64,000 bases of DNA from the NCBI GenBank assembly GCA_910822395.1, contig OU365335.1:434001-498000 (forward strand), given 5' to 3'. This DNA is from Pseudoclavibacter triregionum. Its GTDB lineage: Bacteria > Actinomycetota > Actinomycetes > Actinomycetales > Microbacteriaceae. Position numbers and translations under genes: made by a program. Under the pieces are notes generated by a model, which had not been told where the DNA came from, did no database searches, and was given only the letters and a program-made list of their open reading frames with translations. Below are positions 25,013-32,683 of this stretch, one piece after another; positions within the stretch are counted from its first letter, which is position 1, and each line of letters begins with the position of its first letter.

Positions 25013-26760
25013 CCGGCCACCACCTGCCGAGAGCAGGCTCCCGCGCCAGAAGCAGGTGCTTGGGCGCCTGCTTCTGGCGCAACTCGCTGCTCTCGGCGTC
25101 CGACGGCGTCGTCCAGCCTGCGCAGCACCGTGCGCAGGTGGTCGCGGTGGTGCTCGAGGAGCCAGGAGACCAGGGCTGGGAGCCGCAGGCCCGCGCGGGC
25201 GAGGGTCTCGCCGTCGCGCAGCACGTCGGCGGTCGGGCCGTCGGCGAGGACGCCGCCCTCGCCCAGCACGACGACACGCGTGGCGAGGGAGGCCACCAGG
25301 CGCAGGTCGTGGCTCACCAGCACGACGGCACCACCGGCGTCGGCGACGTCGCGGAGCGTCTCGGCGGTGGCGATCGCGTCGCGGCGGTCGAGGCCGAGGG
25401 TGGGCTCGTCCGCGAGGAGGACCGGCCGGTCGTGGGCGAGCATCGCGGCCAGGCTGACGCGGCGCTTCTCCCCGCCGGATAGCCGGAACGGGTTCTGGTC
25501 GGCGAGGTGGGTGAGGCGGTGTCGCTCGAGCTGCCGGTCGACGATCGGCTCGCTCCTGTCCGCGGCCAGGCCGTGAGCGATCTCGGCCCGGACCGTGCTT
25601 GCGACGAGCTGGTGCTCGGCGTTCTGGAACACCAGGCCGGGGCGCGGCCCGGTCACCGTGCCGGTCCGCGGCCGCAGGAGCCCGGCCAGGGTCAGCAGGA
25701 GTGTCGACTTCCCGACGCCGTTCGCGCCGAGCACGGCGACCACCTCGCCGGCCCGGACCGTGAGGTCGATGCCGGTGAGCAGCGGCGGCGGTTCTGGGTC
25801 CCGGCGGCGCCGTCGGCCCGTCGACCGGGTGACGGCAAGGCCGCGCGCGGCCAGCACCGGCTCGTCTGCCTCCGCAGCCTGCTCTCGTGAGTCGGCGGCC
25901 AGCGAGTCCAGGAACGCGACGTTCTCGCGGTTGCTGAGGCCGCCGTCGGCCCCGGTGAGCGCCCGCAGCTCGGCGTCCAGCGGCAGCCAGCAGCCGGCTG
26001 CGTGCAGCCGTGCAGCCTGGTCGCGCAGGACGACGGCGGTGGGGCCGTCGGCCAGCACGGTCCCGGACTCGTCGAGCACGAGCGCCCGGGCGGGCAGCCC
26101 AGCCGCCCCGTCGGCCCCCGCCCACTCGTCGAGCCGGTGCTCGACCAGCACCACCGCGGGGCCGTAGCGCTGCACCGCTTGGACGAGGGCACCGCGGACC
26201 GCGGCCACGCCGTCGGGGTCGAGCATGGAGGTGGGCTCGTCGAGAAGGAGCACGTCCGGCTCGGTCACCAGGGCGGCCGCGAGCGCCACCCGTTGCGACT
26301 CCCCGCCCGAGAGCGCGGCCGTCGCCCGCCGCCGCAGGTGGCCGGCGCCGACCGCGGCGAGGGCATCGCCGATGCGGCGGTCGATCGTCGAGCGGTCGGC
26401 CGCGTGGTTCTCCAGCGGCAGGGCGAGCTCCTGCTCCACGTCCGGCAGGCACACCGCCGAGGAGGGGTCCTGCGCCACCACGCCGAGGTACCGGGACCGC
26501 TCGACCACGGTGGTCGCCGCCGTCGTCGTCCCGGCGACGGTGACCTCGCCGTCCAGCTCGGCGTGGACCGTGTGCGGGACGACGCCGGTGATCGTGTGCA
26601 GCACCGTCGACTTCCCGGACCCAGACGCGCCGAGGATCACCACCTGCTCGCCCGGCGCCAGGCGCAGGGAGACGTCCCGCAGCACCGGGGTGGCGCGGCG
26701 CGGGAACCGGACGCTGACGCCGTCGAGCGTGACGACGGGCGGCCCGGGTGGCGTCGTCAT
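25009..26760 (-). CDS. ykoD: ECF transporter ATPase with two fused ABC domains (YkoD-like)
   Basis: 583 residues. Domain 1: Walker A GASGSGKST (about 44-52), signature LSGGESQ (about 150-156), Walker B VLLLDEP. Domain 2: GANGVGKST, LSGGEKRR, VLLADEP and switch His in LVSHD. Fusion of both ATPases in one chain is typical of YkoD. The C-terminal ~25 residues (EAGAQAPASGAG) are encoded by a large inverted repeat and look like an added tail. It overlaps ykoE upstream and ykoC downstream (ATGA at both ends). Confidence 0.93.
   Translation of the reverse strand: MTTPPGPPVVTLDGVSVRFPRRATPVLRDVSLRLAPGEQVVILGASGSGKSTVLHTITGVVPHTVHAELDGEVTVAGTTTAATTVVERSRYLGVVAQDPSSAVCLPDVEQELALPLENHAADRSTIDRRIGDALAAVGAGHLRRRATAALSGGESQRVALAAALVTEPDVLLLDEPTSMLDPDGVAAVRGALVQAVQRYGPAVVLVEHRLDEWAGADGAAGLPARALVLDESGTVLADGPTAVVLRDQAARLHAAGCWLPLDAELRALTGADGGLSNRENVAFLDSLAADSREQAAEADEPVLAARGLAVTRSTGRRRRRDPEPPPLLTGIDLTVRAGEVVAVLGANGVGKSTLLLTLAGLLRPRTGTVTGPRPGLVFQNAEHQLVASTVRAEIAHGLAADRSEPIVDRQLERHRLTHLADQNPFRLSGGEKRRVSLAAMLAHDRPVLLADEPTLGLDRRDAIATAETLRDVADAGGAVVLVSHDLRLVASLATRVVVLGEGGVLADGPTADVLRDGETLARAGLRLPALVSWLLEHHRDHLRTVLRRLDDAVGRREQRVAPEAGAQAPASGAGACSRQVVAG
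25027..25096 (-). repeat. Nested inverted repeat at the ykoD-ykoC junction
   Basis: Outer arms CCGAGAGCAG (25027-25036) and its complement (25087-25096) flank a perfect 14-bp stem (GCGCCAGAAGCAGG, 25043-25056, with 25067-25080) and a 10-nt loop. It lies inside the ykoD 3' coding end and about 15 nt upstream of the ykoC start. It could adjust ykoC translation, or be a mobile palindromic repeat that became coding. Confidence 0.8.
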
Positions 26761-27398
26761 CGGTGCGCGGCGCGGCCGATGGCGAAGTTGTCGACGACGC
26801 CGGTGCGCGCCAGCGCGTCGACCACCACCTTGGCGAGCAGGCCGCCGAGGACCACGCCGGAGACGCACTGCATGATCAGACGCAACGGGAAGATGTCCTG
26901 CCCGTACCAGCCGGAGCGGAAGGCCGAGTAGAAGAACACCAGGAAGGCGCCGAGCAGCCCGGACAGGGCGAAGACGCCCCAGCCGAAGCGGCGGTACCGG
27001 GTGAGCGCGAACGGCAGCTCGCTGCCCGCGCCCTGGATCGCGGCGGCGAGGATCAGCAGCGGCCCCACGGGGGAGCCGAGGAAGACGACCTCGATGACGG
27101 AGGCGATGACCTCGGCGATGATGCCGGCGAACGGGCGCCGGATGATCGAGATGGCGATCGGCGCGACGATCAGCCACCCGCCGAGCAGGACGTGCTGCGC
27201 CAGGTCGCCAGCCGGGCCCATGAGCACGGCCAGGCCGTTCCACGCCTGGACGAGCGCCCAGTAGACGAAGCCGAAGACGACGCCCAGCACGACCATGAGG
27301 ACGAGGTCCTTCATGGCCCAGCCCTGGCGGGCGCTCGGCGTCCGGCCGGTGCGCGGCGCGCCGACGCTGCCGTCGCCGGTCTTGTCGGTGCTGGTCAT
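26757..27398 (-). CDS. ykoE: ECF transporter substrate-binding membrane component (YkoE-like)
   Basis: 213 residues: a soluble, charged N-terminus of about 27 residues, then five to six hydrophobic helices beginning MKDLVLMVVLGVVFGFVYW. The family is the YkoE S-component for thiamine or its pyrimidine moiety (HMP). Its stop overlaps the ykoD ATG. It follows ykoF by 3 bp. The TPP riboswitch upstream supports thiamine-related specificity. Confidence 0.9.
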   Translation of the reverse strand: MTSTDKTGDGSVGAPRTGRTPSARQGWAMKDLVLMVVLGVVFGFVYWALVQAWNGLAVLMGPAGDLAQHVLLGGWLIVAPIAISIIRRPFAGIIAEVIASVIEVVFLGSPVGPLLILAAAIQGAGSELPFALTRYRRFGWGVFALSGLLGAFLVFFYSAFRSGWYGQDIFPLRLIMQCVSGVVLGGLLAKVVVDALARTGVVDNFAIGRAAHR

Positions 27399-27401
27399 CG
27401 C

Positions 27402-28091
27402 TCAGCCCTCTGCCTGGCTCGGCGAGCCGACCGAGATCGTCAGGTGGGTGACGGCGTGCGGGACGTGGGCCCCGACCTGAGCCCACGCGTCGACGGCGGT
27501 GGCCAGCACCTCGGACACGTCACCGGTGAGCTTGGTGGCGTAGTGGTTCGGCATCGCCGCCGTCCCGCGATCGTGGGCGGCGGCGATGGCGGACTCGATG
27601 TGCGCCATGTGGTCCCCCGCGTCGCTGCCGCCGTCGAGCAGCGGGTACAGCGACCACTGGGCCGCGGCCCGGATGCCGGTCGGCTCCAGCTCGACGGGCG
27701 CCGGGCTGGGCAGGCCGGTCACCGACAGGTCGCAGGCGACCTCGCCCGGGCAGCCACGCGAGAAAAGCGCGTGGGCGACGACGTGCCCGCCGCCGGAGCG
27801 GCGGTAGGCCGCCGCGATGACCGCGGACAGGTAGGCGGCCAGGCGCTGCTCGGCGGGCGAGTCCTTGGCGCCGACGTAGGTGCTGACCTCGTCGGTCTCA
27901 CTAACCAGGCCCTTGGTCAGGCCCGCCGCCGCGACGTCGGCGAGCGCGCCCAGGATGACGTCGACGAAGTCGTCGGTGTGGGGATGGATGCTGAACCGCA
28001 AGCCGATCCCGAGCTCGGCCGGGGTGGCGCCTGCGGTGGTTCCAGCGGTGGTCGTGGCCGGCCGGCTCGGCCGGGTGGTCGACGTGCTCAT
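27402..28091 (-). CDS. ykoF: YkoF-like thiamine/HMP-binding protein
   Basis: 229 residues from ATG 28091; a GTG one codon earlier would place the AGGGA site too close. After a Thr-rich N-terminus there are two repeats of the YkoF fold, beginning IGLRFSIHPHTDDFVDVILGAL and CDLSVTG...AAQWSLYPL. B. subtilis YkoF binds thiamine and is encoded with ykoEDC. It probably works as a cytoplasmic binding partner. It is the first gene after the TPP riboswitch. Confidence 0.9.
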   Translation of the reverse strand: MSTSTTRPSRPATTTAGTTAGATPAELGIGLRFSIHPHTDDFVDVILGALADVAAAGLTKGLVSETDEVSTYVGAKDSPAEQRLAAYLSAVIAAAYRRSGGGHVVAHALFSRGCPGEVACDLSVTGLPSPAPVELEPTGIRAAAQWSLYPLLDGGSDAGDHMAHIESAIAAAHDRGTAAMPNHYATKLTGDVSEVLATAVDAWAQVGAHVPHAVTHLTISVGSPSQAEG

Positions 28092-28160
28092 CACGGTCCC
28101 TCTCTCGGGCCCGAGGGTACCTCGACGAGACCCGCCATCGTCCGACGACGGCGAGTGCCC

Positions 28161-28247
28161 TGCTCCCTACGCCGGTACGAACCGGATCAGGTGTACGGGT
28201 CTGCGGACTTTCCGCACTCTCAGCGCTCTTCCCAGCGCTCCCCGGGG
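28161..28247 (-). promoter_or_regulatory. TPP riboswitch (THI element)
   Basis: On the minus strand the conserved parts appear in order: GGGGAGCGCTGGG, the P3-side CTGAGA (28218-28223), a variable GC stem, ACCTGATCCGGTT, and the 3' GGCGTAGGGAGCA (28161-28172). These are the signature elements of the thiamine pyrophosphate aptamer. It lies in the ~160-nt leader of ykoF, so the ykoFEDC-LLM operon should be switched off by TPP. The 28092-28160 part downstream holds the expression platform. Confidence 0.95.
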
Positions 28248-28257
28248 GTCGGTGACA

Positions 28258-28286
28258 ATACTAGTCAGGCGGCGTTCGGTTGTCCA
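28258..28286 (-). promoter_or_regulatory. Promoter of the ykoFEDC operon
   Basis: TGGACA (28281-28286), 17-bp spacer, TAGTAT (28258-28263) on the minus strand, just upstream of the riboswitch. The start site would be about 28251. The rest of the gap to the right IS arm (28287-28411) shows nothing else I can name. Confidence 0.75.
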
Positions 28287-28411
28287 CACGGCGTTCGTCA
28301 AGCGGTGCCACGCAGGTCATCTGGTCGGGACAACTCCCACCGAGTGGGTAAGTAGCCGGTGAGCCCTCGGGCCCTCCAGGAGCACCGTCCCATTCAGCGA
28401 TCCCCTAACGG

Positions 28412-28631
28412 GGCTCTTCGGACTTCAGGTGGGGGTGGTGGGGTCGAGGCCGCCGGCGACCAGGAGCATTCTGAGTCGGTAGTTGTCGTAGTTGGTGAAG
28501 CCGCGGGCGACGCGTCGGGCCAGCTCGATGAGTCCGTTCACGGCCTCCGACCCTCGGGGCCTCGACCCGCCTCACACCATCACGACACGAACCGGCGCGT
28601 CGCCCAAACCCCACCTGAAGTCAGAAGAGCC
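28412..28631. mobile_element. Right ISL3 arm: 220-bp internally deleted (MITE-like) copy
   Basis: Begins with the same GGCTCTTCGGACTTCAGG end as the left IS and is identical to its first ~150 bp except for one base. It then jumps, at a CCTC/CGA junction, to the last ~80 bp and ends with the right inverted repeat. The transposase interior (about 1.27 kb) is missing. Both ends are intact, so it could be mobilised in trans. Confidence 0.9.
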
Positions 28632-28639
28632 ATCATGCG
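28632..28639 (+). repeat. Target-site duplication, right (ATCATGCG)
   Basis: Perfect copy of 20484-20491 at the outer end of the right ISL3 arm. The permease reading frame resumes immediately after it. Confidence 0.93.
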
Positions 28640-29864
28640 GGCCATGGGCTCGCGGTGGTCGTTCATCGGCTCGTGGGCGATCACCGGCGGCTACGTCTCG
28701 GTCGTCGCCTTCGAGGCCGTCGCGCTGCCGCGCACGGCGCTCTACCTCTTCCCGGAGCTCAACCAGATCCCGCTGTGGACCATCGCCGACAAGCAGGTCC
28801 ACCTCACCTGGGCGCTCGTCGGCTCGATCGCCGCGGTCGTCATCACGATCATCAACGTCATCGGCGTGAGGATCGCGGGCACCGTGCAGACCTTCGTCGT
28901 CGTGTTCCTCTTCGCGATCGGCGCGCTCCTGCTCGCGGGATCCTTCACGGGCGGTCACGTCGAGCACATGCAGCCGCTCTTCGTCGACGGCTTCGCCGGC
29001 TTCCTCGCCGTGCTCGTCGTCGTGCCGTTCATGTTCGTCGGCTTCGACGTCATCCCGCAGACCGCCGAGGAGATCGACCTCCCGCCGCGCCACATCGGCC
29101 GCATCGCCGTCATCTCGGTGCTCATCGCCGCGGCCTGGTACGTCATGACGATCCTCACGACCTCCTCGGCCCTGCCCATCGCCGAGCTCGAGCACGCGCG
29201 CCTCGCCACCGCCGACGCGATGGGACGCCTCTGGGGCAGCGACTTCTGGGCGAACGTGCTCATCGCCGGCGGCATCGCGGGCATCATCACGAGCTGGAAC
29301 TCGCTCCAGATGGGCGCCTCGCGGCTCATGTACTCGCTCGCCCACACGGGCATGCTCCCGCCGATTTTCGGGGTGCTGCACCCGAGGTTCGGCACGCCGG
29401 CGAACGCCGTCATCTTCATCGGCATCCTCGCCGCGGCCGCGCCCTTCTTCGGCGAGGCCATGCTCGGCTGGATCGTCGACTCGGGCCCGCCCGCGATCGT
29501 CATCGCGTACCTGCTCGTCTCGATCTCGTTCCTCTTCCTGCGCCGGCGCGAGCCGGGCATGGAGCGTCCGCTGCGCATCGGCGGCTCGGGCCGCGGCGGC
29601 GAGATCATCGGCTGGGCGTCGGTCATCGTGTGCAGCTTCCTCGTCGTGCTCTACCTGCCCGGGATGCCCGCCTCGATCTCGGTGCCGGCGTGGATCATGT
29701 TCGGGCTGTGGTGGCTCATCGGGCTCATCCCGTTCCTGCGCACGCCCTCGGTGCCGCCGGGGCCGGAGGTCGAGGACACGCTCGTCGAGCTCGCCCGGCG
29801 CGGGCGGGCGGGGCGAGCCGACGCGCGCTCGGCCGAGGCCGCCGGCCGAGGCTCGGGAGCGTGA
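28640..29864 (+). pseudogene. APC-family amino acid permease, 3' fragment
   Basis: The remaining ~408 codons of the split permease: MGSRWSFIGSWAITGGY (TM3) through about nine more hydrophobic helices, with conserved VPFMFVGFDVIPQTAEEID and SWNSLQMGASRLMYSLA, then a polar C-terminal tail. No further damage is visible, which points to recent disruption. It could be expressed only from transposon-derived transcription and without TM1-2, so loss of transport is expected. The family moves amino acids or ethanolamine-like compounds; the substrate is not identifiable. The next 159 bp to the CoA-transferase include a GC hairpin and a GATACGGT -10-like box. Confidence 0.9.
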
Positions 29865-30023
29865 CCCGGGCGCTGCCCGCTGCGAGCGCGGCCCCGCGTG
29901 CGGCTTCCGCACCGCGAGGCCGCGCCGCATCGTGCACCGGCACATCGCGGGGGCCTCGGCGGGCGCGATACGGTCGAAGGCGTCGGGCGATCGACGTCGA
30001 GCGCCCCTGAGGGAGGCGCGGGC

Positions 30024-31304
30024 ATGACGGCACGGGACGACGACATGGAGCCCGCGGGCCTCCTCGACGGCATCCTCGTCGCCGACTTCTCGCGCGTGCT
30101 CGCCGGGCCCCTGCTCACCATGACCCTCGCCGACCTCGGCGCCCGCGTCGTGAAGGTCGAGCGACCCGGATCCGGCGACGACACGCGCTCGTGGGGCCCG
30201 CCCTTCTCCCCCACCGGCGCGACGTACTTCGAGTCCGTGAACCGCAACAAGGAATCGGTGACGCTCGACCTCCGCGACGAGAGCGACCGTGAGCTCGCCC
30301 GCGAGCTCGCCCGACGGGCGGACGTCGTCGTCGAGAACTTCAAGACCGGCGCGCTCGACCGGCTCGGGCTCGGCTACGAGGACGTCCGCGCCGCGAACCC
30401 GGGCGTCGTCTACTGCTCGATCACCGGCTTCGGCTCGGCGGGCGGCGCGGAGCTGCCCGGCTACGACTTCGTCGTGCAGGCGCTCGGCGGGCTCATGAGC
30501 GTGACCGGCGAGGAGGACGGCGAGCCGATGAAGGCCGGCGTCGCGCTCGTCGACGTGCTCACCGCGAAGGACGGCGCCATCGGCGTGCTCGCCGCGCTCC
30601 GCGACCGCGAGCGCACCGGCCGCGGCCGCCGCGTCGAGGTGAACCTCCTCTCGAGCCTGCAGACCGCGCTCGTGAACCAGATGCAGGCCGTCCTCGGGGC
30701 GGGGGCGTCGCCCCGCCGCCTCGGCAACGCGCACCCCTCGATCGTCCCCTACCAGTCGCTGCGCTGCGCCGACGCCCCGATCGCGGTGGCCGCCGGGAAC
30801 GACGGGCAGTTCCGGGCGCTCTGCGAGGCGATCGGGGCGGCCGGGCTCGCCGACGACGAGCGCTTCCGCACGAACCCCGACCGGGTCGAGCACCGGGAGG
30901 AGCTCATCCCGCTCCTCGAGGAGGCGCTCGCCGCCCGCGACGCCGAGGAGTGGGAGGCGCGGCTCGTCGAGGCCGGCGTCCCCGTCGGGCGCGTGAACAC
31001 CATCGCGGAGGGTCTCAAGCACGCAGAGGGGCTCGGGCTCGAGCCGATCGTCGAGGTGCGGGACGCCTCGGGCGAGGCCGTCGGGAAGGGCGTACGGCAT
31101 CCGGCGCGCTACACCCCGGCCATCCCGCTCCGCGACGCCGCCCCGCCCGCGCTCGGCGAGCACGACGCGGACGTGCGCGCCTGGCTCGGCGCGGCCGCGC
31201 ACGAGCCTGCGACCGCCCCTGGCCCGGAGAGCGCGTCCGCGACCGCACCCGCCTCCGCCACCGAGATCACCGAACCGCCCGCCGACGGAAGGACCACGCC
31301 ATGA
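30024..31304 (+). CDS. CaiB/BaiF family (class III) CoA-transferase, glutarate type likely
   Basis: 426 residues from ATG 30024 (GGGAGG upstream). It starts LLDGILVADFSRVLAGPL, then ARVVKVERPGSGDDTR, VVVENFKTGALDRLGLGYED and MKAGVALVDVLTA (candidate catalytic Asp177). Class III transferases move CoA between carboxylic acids through an aspartyl anhydride. The stop overlaps the ATG of a glutaryl-CoA-dehydrogenase-like gene. The same pair (gcdG-gcdH) degrades glutarate in other bacteria, so succinyl-CoA:glutarate CoA-transfer is the best guess. The last ~40 residues are Pro/Ala/Thr-rich. Confidence 0.82.
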   Translation: MTARDDDMEPAGLLDGILVADFSRVLAGPLLTMTLADLGARVVKVERPGSGDDTRSWGPPFSPTGATYFESVNRNKESVTLDLRDESDRELARELARRADVVVENFKTGALDRLGLGYEDVRAANPGVVYCSITGFGSAGGAELPGYDFVVQALGGLMSVTGEEDGEPMKAGVALVDVLTAKDGAIGVLAALRDRERTGRGRRVEVNLLSSLQTALVNQMQAVLGAGASPRRLGNAHPSIVPYQSLRCADAPIAVAAGNDGQFRALCEAIGAAGLADDERFRTNPDRVEHREELIPLLEEALAARDAEEWEARLVEAGVPVGRVNTIAEGLKHAEGLGLEPIVEVRDASGEAVGKGVRHPARYTPAIPLRDAAPPALGEHDADVRAWLGAAAHEPATAPGPESASATAPASATEITEPPADGRTTP

Positions 31305-32464
31305 CCGACCTCCACGACCTCATCGACCTCGAGGCCCAGCTCAGCGAGGAGGAGCTCGCCCTCCGCGACCGCGTCCGCGAGTTCGTCGACCGCCGCTTCC
31401 GCCCGAACATCGCCGAGTGGTACGAGAAGGCTGTCTTCCCGACCGAGATCATCCCCGAGATGGCGGAGCTGGGCCTGCTCGGCATGCACCTCGAGGGCTA
31501 CGGCTGCGCGGGCCGCTCGGCTGTCGAGTACGGCATCGCCATGCAGGAGCTCGAGGCGGGCGACTCGGGCCTGCGCACCTTCGTCTCCGTGCAGGGCTCG
31601 CTCGCGATGAGCGCCATCTGGAAGCACGGCTCCGAGGAGCAGAAGCAGCGCTGGCTCCCCGAGATGGCCGCGGGCCGCGTCGTCGGCTGCTTCGGCCTCA
31701 CGGAGCCCGAGGCGGGCTCCGACCCGTCGGGCATGTCGACGACGGCCGTCCGCGACGGCGACGACTGGATCATCACCGGCCAGAAGCGCTGGATCGGCCT
31801 CGGCACGATCGCGCAGATCGCGATCATCTGGGCGCGCACGGAGGACGGCGTCCGCGGCTTCATCGTCCCGACCGACTCGGAGGGCTTCGAGGCGGTCGCG
31901 CTCGAGCCGAAGCTCTCGATGCGCGCCTCGATCCAGACCCAGCTCACGCTCGACGGCGTCCGCGTCTCGGACGTCGAGCACCGCCTGCCGGGCGCGACGA
32001 GCCTCCGCGCGCCGTTCGAGTGCCTCAACGAGGCCCGCTACGGCATCATCTGGGGCTCGATGGGCGCCGCCCGCGACGCCTTCGAGACGGCCGCGCGCTA
32101 CACGGGCGAGCGCACGCAGTTCGACCGCCCGATCGCCTCGTTCCAGCTCACGCAGGAGAAGCTCGTGAACATGGCGCTCGAGATCCAGAAGGGGCAGCTC
32201 CTCGCCCTCCACCTCGGGCGGATGAAGGACGCCGGCACGCTCAAGCACCACATGATCTCGGTCGGCAAGCTCAACAACTGCCGCGAGGCGATCACGATCT
32301 GCCGCGACGCGCGCGCGATGCTCGGCGGCAACGGCATCCTCCTCGAGTACTCGCCGCTGCGCCACGCGAACAACCTCGAGTCGGTGCGCACCTACGAGGG
32401 CACGGACGAGGTGCACACCCTCATCCTCGGCGAGCAGCTCACCGGCATCTCCGCCTTCCGTTAG
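31301..32464 (+). CDS. gcdH: Glutaryl-CoA dehydrogenase-like acyl-CoA dehydrogenase
   Basis: 387 residues. Flavoprotein that oxidises and decarboxylates glutaryl-CoA to crotonyl-CoA. GcdH-type features are HLEGYGCAG, GCFGLTEPEAGSDPSGM, KRWIGLGTIA, FECLNEARYGIIWG, NGILLEYSPLRHANNLESV and TYEGTDEVHTLILG with catalytic Glu366. ATG overlaps the CoA-transferase stop (ATGA), so the two are coupled. With the upstream transferase it forms a short dicarboxylate-catabolic operon, probably fed in the past by the now broken permease or by the MHS transporter. Confidence 0.85.
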   Translation: MTDLHDLIDLEAQLSEEELALRDRVREFVDRRFRPNIAEWYEKAVFPTEIIPEMAELGLLGMHLEGYGCAGRSAVEYGIAMQELEAGDSGLRTFVSVQGSLAMSAIWKHGSEEQKQRWLPEMAAGRVVGCFGLTEPEAGSDPSGMSTTAVRDGDDWIITGQKRWIGLGTIAQIAIIWARTEDGVRGFIVPTDSEGFEAVALEPKLSMRASIQTQLTLDGVRVSDVEHRLPGATSLRAPFECLNEARYGIIWGSMGAARDAFETAARYTGERTQFDRPIASFQLTQEKLVNMALEIQKGQLLALHLGRMKDAGTLKHHMISVGKLNNCREAITICRDARAMLGGNGILLEYSPLRHANNLESVRTYEGTDEVHTLILGEQLTGISAFR

Positions 32465-32524
32465 GAGGACGCCGTCCGCCGCGCGTCGCGCGCTCCGGCC
32501 GGCGCGAGAGCGCTCGCGGGGTCC

Positions 32525-32619
32525 GGTGGTTTCGAGACGCTCGCTGCGCTCGCTCCTCAACCACCTCCACGCGCTGAAGACGGTTGAGGAGGCGGCCCAG
32601 GCGCCGTCTCGAAACCACC
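32525..32619. repeat. REP-like nested inverted repeat
   Basis: Perfect 15-bp outer arms GGTGGTTTCGAGACG (32525-32539) and complement (32605-32619), plus inner 10-bp arms CTCCTCAACC (32553-32562) and complement (32582-32591). The arrangement TTTCGAGACGCTCGCTGCGC...CTCAACC is a type I associate with dispersed palindromes of Microbacteriaceae. It is intergenic and has no coding potential of note. Confidence 0.8.
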
Positions 32620-32629
32620 GCCGACGCGA

Positions 32630-32662
32630 AAGCGCCCCGGATGCCAGGCATCCGGGGCGCTT
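32630..32662. terminator. Bidirectional terminator between gcdH-like gene and adk
   Basis: AAGCGCCCCGGATGCC and its complement with a minimal loop, ending in TT on the plus side and AA on the other. It serves the convergent plus-strand catabolic operon and the minus-strand adk. Confidence 0.85.
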
Positions 32663-32683
32663 CCCTGCGTGCGTGCGGCGGCC

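Larger units (their letters stand above)
20492..28631. mobile_element. ISL3-type composite transposon carrying a thiamine/HMP uptake operon
   Basis: 8,140 bp bounded by GGCTCTTCGGACTTCAGGTG at the left and the near-perfect complement (one mismatch) at the right, inside an 8-bp target duplication. Left arm: full-length ISL3 element (20492-21979). Right arm: 220-bp deletion derivative (28412-28631) with both terminal repeats, in the same orientation. Cargo (21980-28411): truncated alpha/beta hydrolase, LLM monooxygenase, ykoC/D/E/F-type ECF transporter genes, TPP riboswitch and promoter. It interrupts the APC permease gene. Since the only transposase is frameshifted, movement now would need a transposase supplied in trans. 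Confidence 0.92.

Noticed and set aside
28359-28639. N-terminal part of a 501-codon frame upstream of the permease 3' fragment
   Set aside because: This stretch reads through the right ISL3 arm in a non-transposase frame and joins the permease by chance. It is not a natural N-terminus.
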